Shown piece after piece: positions 48,343 to 55,759 of a DNA stretch of 64,000 bases. The notes under the pieces were generated by a model. It worked only from the letters and a program-made list of their open reading frames with translations. It was not told where the DNA came from and ran no database searches. The translations under genes and the position numbers were made by a program. Positions within the stretch are counted from its first letter, which is position 1, and the number at the start of each line of letters is the position of its first letter. Source of the stretch: Sphingomonas lenta (GTDB lineage: Bacteria > Pseudomonadota > Alphaproteobacteria > Sphingomonadales > Sphingomonadaceae); contig NZ_NSLI01000005.1 in assembly GCF_002288825.1 (NCBI RefSeq), forward strand, positions 275,901 to 339,900, in the 5' to 3' direction.

Positions 48343-48746
48343 GCTTCGCGGTCGAACGCCGCGTCAGGTTCGCGCACGTGGACGCGGCGGGGATCGTCTA
48401 CTTCCCGCGCCTGTGGGAGATGATCGACGGCGCCGTGGAGGACTGGTCGCGCGGGACGCTGGGCGCGGGCAGGGGCGCGACGCACCTCGACCGGCGGCTG
48501 GGCACGCCCGTGGTGGACACGCGCGCGCGGTTCCTCCGGCCGAGCCGGTTGGACGACCTGCTCCGGCTGGAGGTCCGGGTAGCGGCGCTGGGGCGGAGCT
48601 CGCTCGACCTCTTCGTCGCCGGCTCGTGCGGCGGCGAGCCGCGGTTCGAGGCGGAGCTGCGCCAGGTGCTCGTGGACCTCGCCGCGATGCGCGCGACGCC
48701 CTGGCCCGACGATTGGCGCGCGGCGATCATGCCGGGGTCCGCGTGA
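48339..48746 (+). CDS. 4-hydroxybenzoyl-CoA thioesterase-like hotdog protein
   Basis: This 135-residue hotdog-fold protein carries [19 protein letters not shown], where the Asp fits the active site of 4-hydroxybenzoyl-CoA thioesterases. Such enzymes in acyl-CoA clusters often release CoA from dead-end esters rather than act in the main line. ATG 48339 and the stop both overlap the neighbouring genes by four bases. Confidence 0.88.
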
Positions 48747-49141
48747 GCGCGCACCGCGTCCTGCTGCCGCCCGGCTGGCCGCGCCCGCGCGGCTACTCGA
48801 ACGGCGTGCTCGCTGAGGGGCGCACCGTCTGGACGGGCGGCATCATCGGCTGGGACGAGCAGGAACGCTGGGTGGACCGCGACCTTCCCGGCCAGTTCCG
48901 CCGCATCCTGCGCTCCACGCTCGCCATCCTCGCGGAGGCCGGGGCGGGGCCGGAGCATGTGGTGCGCATGACCTGGTACGTGGTCGACCGGCGCGACTAT
49001 CTCGACAACCTCCCCGCGATCGGCGCGGCCTATCGCGAGGCGATGGGCCGCAACTACCCCGCCATGGCCGTGGTGCAGGTGGCCGGCCTTATGGAGGCGG
49101 AGGCGCGCATCGAGATCGAGACCACGGCGGTGATCCCTTAA
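48743..49141 (+). CDS. RidA family protein (reactive imine/enamine deaminase)
   Basis: This 132-residue protein has the RidA-type segments VWTGGIIGWDE and a C-terminal RIEIETTAVIP, where the Arg corresponds to the catalytic arginine of enamine hydrolases. It is the last gene of the aromatic-CoA operon. RidA proteins hydrolyse imines or enamines and so fit removal of the amino group after dearomatisation of 2-aminobenzoyl-CoA. The TAA stop is shared base for base (TTAA) with the stop of the opposing gene. Confidence 0.9.
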   Translation: MSAHRVLLPPGWPRPRGYSNGVLAEGRTVWTGGIIGWDEQERWVDRDLPGQFRRILRSTLAILAEAGAGPEHVVRMTWYVVDRRDYLDNLPAIGAAYREAMGRNYPAMAVVQVAGLMEAEARIEIETTAVIP

Positions 49142-50049
49142 CCGATCTGCGCGCGGAGGCTCGCGAACTCCTCGACGTGGAATACCTGATCGATCAGCCC
49201 GTCGGGCCGGATATGGACCACGTCCATGCCGTTGATGCGGAACCGCCGGCCGCGCGCGGGAAGACCCATGAGCGGCGCGCCCGTGTGCGTGCCCGTCATC
49301 ACCCAGCGGTCCGCTGCCCACTCGCCCTCGACCAGATAGGCCCCGATCGCCATGCGCAGATCGGGCGCGGCCTCCCGCAGCCAGCCGAGCACGTCGAGTA
49401 TGCCGTCCACCCCGGCCCGCTGGCCGGGCGCGGGGTTCCGGTCGACGACGTCGGGCGCATAGAGGCGGCGCGCGGCGTCCTCGTTCCCCTTGGCCCAGAT
49501 CTCCTCGATATGCTCGCGCGCGACCGCCAGGTTCCGGCGCTCCAGCTCGCTGAGCGTTCCCGGATCGGGCGTCCACGCCCCCGCGCCGGGATCGTAGGGA
49601 CCGGAGTCGGTCGGCGCATATCCCTCGGTCGGCGCGCCGAAACCGCCGGGCAGGTCGCCCAGCTGCATCTCGAACTGAAGCAGCTCCTCCACATGCCACA
49701 ACTCGGCCACCCGCTCACCGTCCGTGCGGACCATGTCGATGCCGCTGAACTCGACGCGCGCTCCCGTGGGCTCCCGACCGAATAGCGGGCCGGTGTGCGT
49801 GCCCGTCAGCGTCCACCAATCGCAACCACGGTCGCCGTTCACGATCGTGCCGTGCAGCGTCATGCGGAGGTCGGGCATGGCGGTGCGGAAGGCGCGCACC
49901 ACCTCCTCCATGCCGCCCAACCCCGCCTGCTGGCCCGGCACGGGCATATGGTCGACGCAGTCGGCGCGGTAGTTGCGGCGGACCAGCTCGATCTCGCCGC
50001 CGTTCCACAGCCGCTCGATCTGCTCGTTCAGGAGGCGGCGCGTGCTCAT
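49138..50049 (-). CDS. tandem SnoaL-like domain protein
   Basis: This 303-residue protein is an internal duplication of a SnoaL/NTF2-like domain, residues about 1-140 and 165-303. Both halves share P-PGQ-AG, the A-PDLRM segment, TGTHTG and a G-DVV/M-H-R-like end (GIDMVR, GMDVVH). SnoaL-type proteins act as cyclases, isomerases or hydrolases on small cyclic compounds. Its ATG overlaps the SDR stop by four bases. It closes a three-gene minus-strand operon with an amidohydrolase and an SDR. Confidence 0.85.
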   Translation of the reverse strand: MSTRRLLNEQIERLWNGGEIELVRRNYRADCVDHMPVPGQQAGLGGMEEVVRAFRTAMPDLRMTLHGTIVNGDRGCDWWTLTGTHTGPLFGREPTGARVEFSGIDMVRTDGERVAELWHVEELLQFEMQLGDLPGGFGAPTEGYAPTDSGPYDPGAGAWTPDPGTLSELERRNLAVAREHIEEIWAKGNEDAARRLYAPDVVDRNPAPGQRAGVDGILDVLGWLREAAPDLRMAIGAYLVEGEWAADRWVMTGTHTGAPLMGLPARGRRFRINGMDVVHIRPDGLIDQVFHVEEFASLRAQIG

Positions 50050-50789
50050 CGCGCGGACAGCCCGCCGTCGATCGCGAGCGTGTGACCCGTCACGAAGCTC
50101 GCCTTGTCCGACAGGAGCCACGCCGCGCCCTCCGCGACCTCCTCCGGCCGGGCGATGCGGCCCATCGGGTGCGCGCCGGGCGCGGCCTCGGCGAAGTCGG
50201 GATTGGCGCGGAAGCCGCGCTCCAGCAACATGGGCGTGGCGACCGCGCCCGGCAGGATCGCGTTGACCCGCACGCCGCGCGCCGCCTGCTCCAGCGCGGC
50301 CGAGCGCGTGAGGCCCACCACCGCGTGCTTGGATGCGGCATAGGCGGCCTGGCCCGGGCCGCCGAGCCAGCCCAGCACGGACGCGGTGTTCACCACCGCG
50401 CCGCCGGGCGGGAGCCGCGGCAGCTCGGCCGCCAAGCAGTTGAACACGCCGCGGACGTTGACCGCCAGCACGCGCTCGAACTCGTCGGCGGGATAGCCCT
50501 CGGTCGGGGCCATGCCGCCGCCGAGGCCCTCGATCCCGGCGTTGTTGAACGCGCCGTCCAACCGGCCGAAGCGGGCCGCCGCCTGCTCGACCGCCGCGAA
50601 CACCGCGTCGCGGTCGGCGACGTCGTACGGAAGCGCGACCGCGTCCGGCAGCTCCGCCGCGAGCGCCGCCACCTCCTCGTCGCGGTCCAGCAGCGCGAGC
50701 CGCGCGCCGTAGCTCGCGAACAGCCGCGCCGCGGCCGCGCCGATGCCGCTCGCCGCGCCCGTGACCAGGACGACCTTGCCGTGGAGCAT
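50046..50789 (-). CDS. short-chain dehydrogenase/reductase
   Basis: This 247-residue enzyme has TGAASGIG near residue 11, NNAGIEG, and YAASKHA with catalytic Tyr and Lys. ATG 50789 overlaps the amidohydrolase stop by one base. The family is too broad for a substrate call; its operon partners suggest oxidation or reduction of a ring alcohol in the island's pathway. Confidence 0.9.
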   Translation of the reverse strand: MLHGKVVLVTGAASGIGAAAARLFASYGARLALLDRDEEVAALAAELPDAVALPYDVADRDAVFAAVEQAAARFGRLDGAFNNAGIEGLGGGMAPTEGYPADEFERVLAVNVRGVFNCLAAELPRLPPGGAVVNTASVLGWLGGPGQAAYAASKHAVVGLTRSAALEQAARGVRVNAILPGAVATPMLLERGFRANPDFAEAAPGAHPMGRIARPEEVAEGAAWLLSDKASFVTGHTLAIDGGLSAR

Positions 50790-52270
50790 CAGCTCGGGTC
50801 CGCGTAGCCGTAGACGAGGTTGGACGGCCCGCCGCCCCGCGCGCGATAGTCGGCGACGATGCCGTCCAGGTGCGCCGTCTCCACGCCGCCCCGCGCATAG
50901 TCGTCGGGATCGAGCCCATAGAGCCGCGCGCCGTTCAATCCCAGGATCATGGCTTTGAGCGGCCCGTCCGCGGGACCGAGGTCGGGCAGGCCGAACCGCT
51001 CCGCCAGGTCGTCGGGCATCCGCAGGCGGCGGAACGCCTCGATCTGCCATTGCGGGCTGCCGTACCAGACCGAATCCGTGCCCCAGAGCACATGGTCCGC
51101 CCCCAGGCCGTTCACCAGCGTCCCCACCATCGCCGCCGCGAGCCGCGGATGGGTGAGCACGGTGAAGGCGAAGCTCGCGCCGATGTCGGCGTACACGTTC
51201 GTGACGCCCCATTTGGCCGGGATCTCGGCGAGGTCGGTGACCCAATCGATCCTCCCCGAGCGCTCGAAGCGCTCCAGCTCCGCCTCCGTCGGCTGCGGTA
51301 TCGTCCGGTAGGCGGCGTGGTAGATGACGAAGTTCAGCTGCGGCCAGTCCTTCGCCGCGCGGCCGAGGTCGTCCACCTTGGCGAAGGGCTCCGCGCCCGG
51401 CATCAGCACGTCCGCGTCGGCGGGAAGCAGCCCCTTGTGGATGCAGAAGTTGCGCACCCCGGCGCGCACCATGCGCTCATAGGCGGGGTACATCAGCGCC
51501 TCGTCGTCCAGCCGCCAGCGGTGGTGCGAGGGCGAGAAGGGCTCGCCCACCGAATAGCCCTTCCACCCTTCCGGCCGGACCAGCTCGTGGACGCGGTCCA
51601 CTTCGTCGAGCCAGCCGGGATGGCCGGGCGCGAGCACGGCGTGGGTCAGCAGCCGCCGACCGCCCGCCGCGTCGTTCACCGCCGCGCGCGCGGCCGCCAT
51701 CATGTCGTTGGTCAGCATCCACCCGGCCTCCGTCTCCGACGGCGCTCCCGACAGCAGCGCGACCTTGGTGTCGGAGTCGAGGTAGATGTCCTTCAGGAAC
51801 GTCGCGAACTTGATGTCGTCGAGCTTGAACCGTCCCGCATGCCCGAGCCCCAGCATCTGCGCCGACAACTCGATAAGCGACGTAAGCGGCAGGAACAGCT
51901 CGGGGTCGGCGTCGTCTTTGAGAAAATGGACTTGGTCGTCGAACACGAACTGGCCCGCGGCCGCGGCGCGCGCCTCGCGGGCGGCGTCCTCGTCCGACGC
52001 CTCGCTTTCACCGACACGGAAGTGCGGTGCGTCGAACGCCTCGTTCAGCGCGGAAAAGGCGCTCGCCATCGCCGCCGGCCGGCGCAGCCAGCCCGCGTCG
52101 CCGCGGGCGCGCTCGAGCATGGTGCGCTCATAGCATCGGAGCCGGGCGCTCTGGCGGGGCGGGGTGAACTCGCCGTTGGAGACGATCCGGCTCGGGACGG
52201 GGAGCGGCGGCAGCCCCGTCTCGGCGGGGAGCAGGCGGCGGCGCTGGGCCTCGGTGAGCAGCGTAACCAT
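50789..52270 (-). CDS. amidohydrolase family protein (amidohydrolase_2 type)
   Basis: This 493-residue protein shows the amidohydrolase-2 pattern in its second half: FCIHKGL near the middle, FVIYHAAYR and VLWGTDSVWYGSPQWQIEAFRRL near residue 396, where the Asp is the expected metal/catalytic acid. An N-terminal region of about 100 residues is longer than usual for the family. Relatives act as decarboxylases or C-C hydrolases on aromatic or cyclic carboxylates. It leads a minus-strand operon with an SDR and a double SnoaL protein. Confidence 0.85.
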   Translation of the reverse strand: MVTLLTEAQRRRLLPAETGLPPLPVPSRIVSNGEFTPPRQSARLRCYERTMLERARGDAGWLRRPAAMASAFSALNEAFDAPHFRVGESEASDEDAAREARAAAAGQFVFDDQVHFLKDDADPELFLPLTSLIELSAQMLGLGHAGRFKLDDIKFATFLKDIYLDSDTKVALLSGAPSETEAGWMLTNDMMAAARAAVNDAAGGRRLLTHAVLAPGHPGWLDEVDRVHELVRPEGWKGYSVGEPFSPSHHRWRLDDEALMYPAYERMVRAGVRNFCIHKGLLPADADVLMPGAEPFAKVDDLGRAAKDWPQLNFVIYHAAYRTIPQPTEAELERFERSGRIDWVTDLAEIPAKWGVTNVYADIGASFAFTVLTHPRLAAAMVGTLVNGLGADHVLWGTDSVWYGSPQWQIEAFRRLRMPDDLAERFGLPDLGPADGPLKAMILGLNGARLYGLDPDDYARGGVETAHLDGIVADYRARGGGPSNLVYGYADPS

Positions 52271-52298
52271 GCCGGCCTTGTCGCGCGTGCTGTGGTTG

Positions 52299-52312
52299 TT
52301 TCAGGCATGAAG
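52299..52312. promoter_or_regulatory. TTTCA-N4-TGAA operator-like site
   Basis: TTTCAGGCATGAAG repeats the arm sequences and 4-base spacing of the site at 42630-42643. It lies in the 113-base divergent region between the amidohydrolase and NmrA-like genes, directly beside another palindrome. Confidence 0.4.
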
Positions 52313-52313
52313 G

Positions 52314-52329
52314 ATCGGACCGGTCCGAT
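52314..52329. promoter_or_regulatory. perfect 16-bp palindrome in divergent promoter
   Basis: ATCGGACCGGTCCGAT is a perfect 16-base palindrome between two divergent operons. Its size and symmetry fit a dimeric repressor such as TetR or GntR family; no such gene is in the window. Confidence 0.55.
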
Positions 52330-52383
52330 AACTCGGGTTCCGAAGCGCTGGCGACGCGGTCCGTACCGGGTATCATCGGGCGT

Positions 52384-53229
52384 ATGAACATCCTTGTGAC
52401 CGGCGGAACGGGCAAGATCGGACGGGCGACCGTGGCGGCGCTGCGTGCCGGCGGCCATGAGGCGACGCCCGCGTCGCGCGGCGGCGATGGGGGCGTCGCG
52501 CTCGACCTGCGCGACGTGGACGCGGTGGAGCGCGCGGCCGAAGGACGCGACGCGGCGCTGCTGATCATGCCGCTCGGCCCCGACGAGGGCGAGCTCGGGC
52601 CCAAGCTCGTCGCGGCGATGCGCCGGGCGGGCGTCGGCCGGATCGTCGCGATCGGCATCCAGAACGCCGACGCGATGCGCGCCATTCCGCATTTCGAGGC
52701 CAAGCTGCCGATGCAGGCGGCGGTGCGGGAAGCGGGCGGCACGGTGCTGGCGTGCAACTGGTTCCAGCAGAACGACCTGAACGTGCTGCCCGCGATCCTG
52801 CATGGCGGCGCCTATCCGCTGCCCGTCGGCTCGGTGGGCGTCTGGGCCGTCAGCACCGACGACATCGCCGCCGCCGCGGCGCGCGCGCTGACGGAGGACG
52901 GCTGGGGAGGCCGCGAGGTGCCGCTCTGCGGGCCGGAACGGCTGACGGGCGAGGCGTTCGCCGCGAGCTGGTCGGGCGTGCTCGGCCGGCCGGTCGCCTA
53001 TGCGGGCGATGATCCGGAGCCGTTCATCGGCGGCATGCGCGCGAGCATGCCCTTCTTCGACCCGTGGATCGAGCACGACTTCCGCCAGATGATCCGGGTA
53101 ACGCAGGAGATGGGCTGCGTCGCCACGCCCGACGAGGTAGCGCAGGCGGAGGCGATCGTCGGCCGCCCGCTCACCCGTCACGCCGATTTCGCCGCGCGAG
53201 CCGCGGCCGCAGGGAGGACCGACGCATGA
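52384..53229 (+). CDS. NmrA/NAD(P)-binding atypical SDR
   Basis: This 281-residue protein begins with the dinucleotide motif ILVTGGTGKIGRATV and lacks the classical Tyr-x-x-x-Lys pair, which fits the atypical SDR NmrA/HSCARG group. Members are quinone reductases or redox sensors. It heads a three-gene plus-strand operon with ohr and a SnoaL-like gene. A second gene of this type lies at 62.9-63.8 kb. Confidence 0.85.
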   Translation: MNILVTGGTGKIGRATVAALRAGGHEATPASRGGDGGVALDLRDVDAVERAAEGRDAALLIMPLGPDEGELGPKLVAAMRRAGVGRIVAIGIQNADAMRAIPHFEAKLPMQAAVREAGGTVLACNWFQQNDLNVLPAILHGGAYPLPVGSVGVWAVSTDDIAAAAARALTEDGWGGREVPLCGPERLTGEAFAASWSGVLGRPVAYAGDDPEPFIGGMRASMPFFDPWIEHDFRQMIRVTQEMGCVATPDEVAQAEAIVGRPLTRHADFAARAAAAGRTDA

Positions 53230-53657
53230 CCCCGATGTACACCGCCCACGCCACCGCCGAGGGGGGGCGCCAGGGCCGCGCCCGTTCCGACGACGGCGCC
53301 CTCGACGTGGCGCTCGCCATGCCCAAGGAGATGGGCGGCGGCGGGGCCGCGGGCACCAATCCCGAACAGCTCTTCGCGGCCGGCTACGCCGCCTGCTTCC
53401 TGTCGGCCATGCAGTTCGTGGGCGGGCAGAAGAAGCTGGACGTGGGCGGGGCCAGCGTCACGGGCCACGTCTCGATCGGCCAGCGCGACGACGGTCCCGG
53501 CTTCGGGCTCGGCGTGCGGCACGAGGTCAGCCTGCCCGGCCTGTCCCAAGCCGACGCCGAGGCGCTGGTCGAGGCGGCGCACCAGGTTTGCCCCTACTCC
53601 AACGCGACGCGGGGCAATGTCGACGTGGCGTTCGAGGTGAAGGGAGGGCGGGCATGA
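53226..53657 (+). CDS. ohr: organic hydroperoxide resistance protein (Ohr/OsmC family)
   Basis: This 143-residue peroxidase has NPEQLFAAGYAACFLSAM with the peroxidatic cysteine and VCPYSNATRGNVDV with the resolving cysteine, the Ohr subgroup pattern. It detoxifies organic peroxides with lipoyl reductants in the cytoplasm. ATG 53226 overlaps the preceding stop by four bases. Its place inside a catabolic operon suggests protection from oxygenase by-products. No ohrR is adjacent. Confidence 0.9.
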   Translation: MTPMYTAHATAEGGRQGRARSDDGALDVALAMPKEMGGGGAAGTNPEQLFAAGYAACFLSAMQFVGGQKKLDVGGASVTGHVSIGQRDDGPGFGLGVRHEVSLPGLSQADAEALVEAAHQVCPYSNATRGNVDVAFEVKGGRA

Positions 53658-54118
53658 GCGGCTTCTACACCGACGCGCTGGCGCGCGAGGGCGAGGCGCC
53701 TGTGCTGCGCTCCTTCTCCGAGCGCGACCACCCCAACGCCATCCTGCTGAAAAACGCGCACGAGGCGTTCCAGCAGGGCGACCTCGACGCGCTGTTCGGG
53801 CTCATGACGCCGGACATCACCTGGCACATGCCGGGGAACAACGTGCTGGCGGGCGACTTCGTCGGCCGGGACGCGATCATGGGCAGCTTCGCCGCGCTCC
53901 AGGCGAACGTCGACGCCTACTGGGCTTGGCCGCTCGACTATTTCGGGAGCGACCACCACGTCGTCCTCGTGGCCTTGGTGCGCGCGCGCAAGGGCGAGCG
54001 CACGCTGGAGACCAAGGAGTGCCTGCTCTGGCGCGTCGACGACGGCGGCAAGCTCGCCGAGGTCTGGCACATGGCGCTGGACGAGAAGGCGTGGGACGCC
54101 TTCTTCTGCGGCGACTAA
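53654..54118 (+). CDS. SnoaL-like domain protein
   Basis: This 154-residue NTF2-like protein (ITWHMPGNNVLAGDFVGRDAIM) has the SnoaL pattern of a small cup-shaped fold. ATG 53654 overlaps the ohr stop by four bases. The stop codon region overlaps the opposing gene's stop by three bases. Function is unknown; it is the third SnoaL domain in this part of the island. Confidence 0.82.
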   Translation: MSGFYTDALAREGEAPVLRSFSERDHPNAILLKNAHEAFQQGDLDALFGLMTPDITWHMPGNNVLAGDFVGRDAIMGSFAALQANVDAYWAWPLDYFGSDHHVVLVALVRARKGERTLETKECLLWRVDDGGKLAEVWHMALDEKAWDAFFCGD

Positions 54119-54510
54119 GAGGCGACGCGCTCCCGCCATGCCTGCGGCCTGCCCGCCATGGGGCGGGGCGGGGGCGGGGACCAGTCGTGCGCGGTGTCGA
54201 CCACCGTCTCCACCCGGTCGACGCCCGGCAGCAGCAGGAGGTCTCGCGCTGCGGCTTCCGTGAAATGCGGCGCCATGGTGCAGCCGGGGAACGTCACGCA
54301 GAAGCGCACCGTCAGCACGCCCGCGTCGAGCGCCCATCCGAGCACCAGCCCGAGGTCGAGCACGGAGGTCGGCCGCCCCGCCGCGACGCTGCACGGGTCG
54401 TGGATGCGCGACAGGACCGCGCGGACCTGGTCGTCGAAGCTTGCGCCCGGCCGCGCGAGCGGGTCGTCGGAGCTTGCGCCCGGCTGCGCGAGCGGATCGT
54501 CGACCGTCAT
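54115..54510 (-). CDS. MIP18/DUF59 metal-sulfur cluster assembly-like protein
   Basis: This 131-residue protein contains the DUF59 core (IHDPCSVAAGRPTSVLDLGLV and FCVTFPGCTMAPHFTEAAAR, with the conserved PGC cysteine). Relatives such as PaaD and SufT help mature Fe-S enzymes. Just across the amidohydrolase gene lies a Rieske oxygenase, a likely client. The N-terminus carries two 11-residue repeats (DDPLAQPGASS, DDPLARPGASF) coded by a 33-base tandem duplication. ATG 54510 overlaps the amidohydrolase stop by four bases. Confidence 0.75.
   Translation of the reverse strand: MTVDDPLAQPGASSDDPLARPGASFDDQVRAVLSRIHDPCSVAAGRPTSVLDLGLVLGWALDAGVLTVRFCVTFPGCTMAPHFTEAAARDLLLLPGVDRVETVVDTAHDWSPPPPRPMAGRPQAWRERVAS
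54438..54503. repeat. 33-bp tandem duplication inside the DUF59 gene
   Basis: Units 54438-54470 and 54471-54503 differ at three positions and stay in frame, adding 11 residues to the protein's N-terminus. Slippage or recent duplication is likely. Confidence 0.85.
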
Positions 54511-55598
54511 GCCGTACCGGCCCAGCAGCTCCACGGCGCCTTCAGCCCCTCGGTCCGCGCGCGCGCGTAGCGGTCGCCCGCATGGCGCTCCTGCAGCGCG
54601 GTGATGCTCAGCCCCGTCATGCGCGCGTAGTTGCCGGCCAGGATCAGCCGCTTCACCTCCGGCGAGAGCGGGGGCACGCCGTGCATCTCCTGCGTGCGCT
54701 CGTCGAGCTCCAGGTTCCAGAACAGCTCGATAAGGTGCTGCGGGTGCACCACCGTGCAGCCCGTGCCCCACAGGATCTTCTCCGGCCCACCCCATTGCAG
54801 CAGCAGCGCCAGCGCCGCGGCGAAGCGCTGCGGGGCCTGGTAGAGGAGCGCGGTGGTGGTCTCGAGGTTGGCGTAGACGTTGGGGAAGCGCCCCACCGCC
54901 ATCGCCGTCTCCTCCACGAACGCCATGCCCGAATGGATGATCTCGAAGTTCATGTCCGGAAACGCGTCGGCCGCGACCTCCAGGTCCGTGCCCACGCGGT
55001 ACGGGTCGAGCGGCACCGACCCGTTGGGCAGCGCCTTGTGGATGGCGATGGTCCGGATGCCGAGATCGCGCGCGCGCTCGATCACGGCGGTGACCACCTC
55101 GTCGTCGGCGTGCCAGCGGCGGTACGGGTCCATCTGGTGCGGGTAGAGCTTGACGCCGATCGCGCCGGGCAGGCGCTCGACCTGGGCCTCCAGGTCGTCG
55201 AGCACCGCGCCGCGGTCGCCCGTGGGATCGAGCCCGACATAGCCGAGCACGCGACCGGGATTGTCGCGGACCATCTCCACCGTCTTGGCCTCGGCGACGA
55301 AGCCGTCGCGGAACCAGCTGTCGAGCCGGAGGGTGTGCGTCACCGCGACGTCGGTGCGCGTCTCCTCGAACATCGTGCGCGCCAGCAGGTCGGGGCGCAT
55401 ATCCGTCATGTAGACGGATTGCGGCGCGACCCGGTCTGGCGGCGACAGGAAGCGGTGGAGGCCGTAGCTCATCTGCCACAACTGCTCGCCGTAGCGCGAC
55501 GCGACGTTGGCCCGGTCGAGGTTGAGCGGGTGCACCACCGCGTCGATCACGAACAGGTCGGCGGGCGGCGGCTCCAATCGGCTCAGGTCGGCGGGCAT
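54507..55598 (-). CDS. amidohydrolase family protein with altered catalytic site
   Basis: This 363-residue amidohydrolase-2 protein starts at ATG 55598 behind GAGGAG. FVIDAVVHPLN lies near residue 20 and GVKLYPHQMDPYRRWHADD and FEIIHSGMAF follow. At the place where the family usually has a catalytic Asp (WGTD/GSD), it reads ILWGTGCTVVHP near residue 276. Loss of this Asp suggests changed metal use or a different reaction. It is co-transcribed with the DUF59 gene and divergent from the Rieske oxygenase genes. Confidence 0.85.
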   Translation of the reverse strand: MPADLSRLEPPPADLFVIDAVVHPLNLDRANVASRYGEQLWQMSYGLHRFLSPPDRVAPQSVYMTDMRPDLLARTMFEETRTDVAVTHTLRLDSWFRDGFVAEAKTVEMVRDNPGRVLGYVGLDPTGDRGAVLDDLEAQVERLPGAIGVKLYPHQMDPYRRWHADDEVVTAVIERARDLGIRTIAIHKALPNGSVPLDPYRVGTDLEVAADAFPDMNFEIIHSGMAFVEETAMAVGRFPNVYANLETTTALLYQAPQRFAAALALLLQWGGPEKILWGTGCTVVHPQHLIELFWNLELDERTQEMHGVPPLSPEVKRLILAGNYARMTGLSITALQERHAGDRYARARTEGLKAPWSCWAGTA

Positions 55599-55759
55599 CC
55601 GGTTCTCCTCGTCCGCGGAGACTAGCGCCCCGCCCGCGCGCGTCACCTGCCGAGCGGGTCGGGCGGGCATAACCAGCTTTCATGAGCGTCGCCGCCCGGC
55701 GCTCCTACGCGGCGCGGAAGGCGGGGCGTAGCCGTAAGGCGAAACGGGAGCGATGACGC

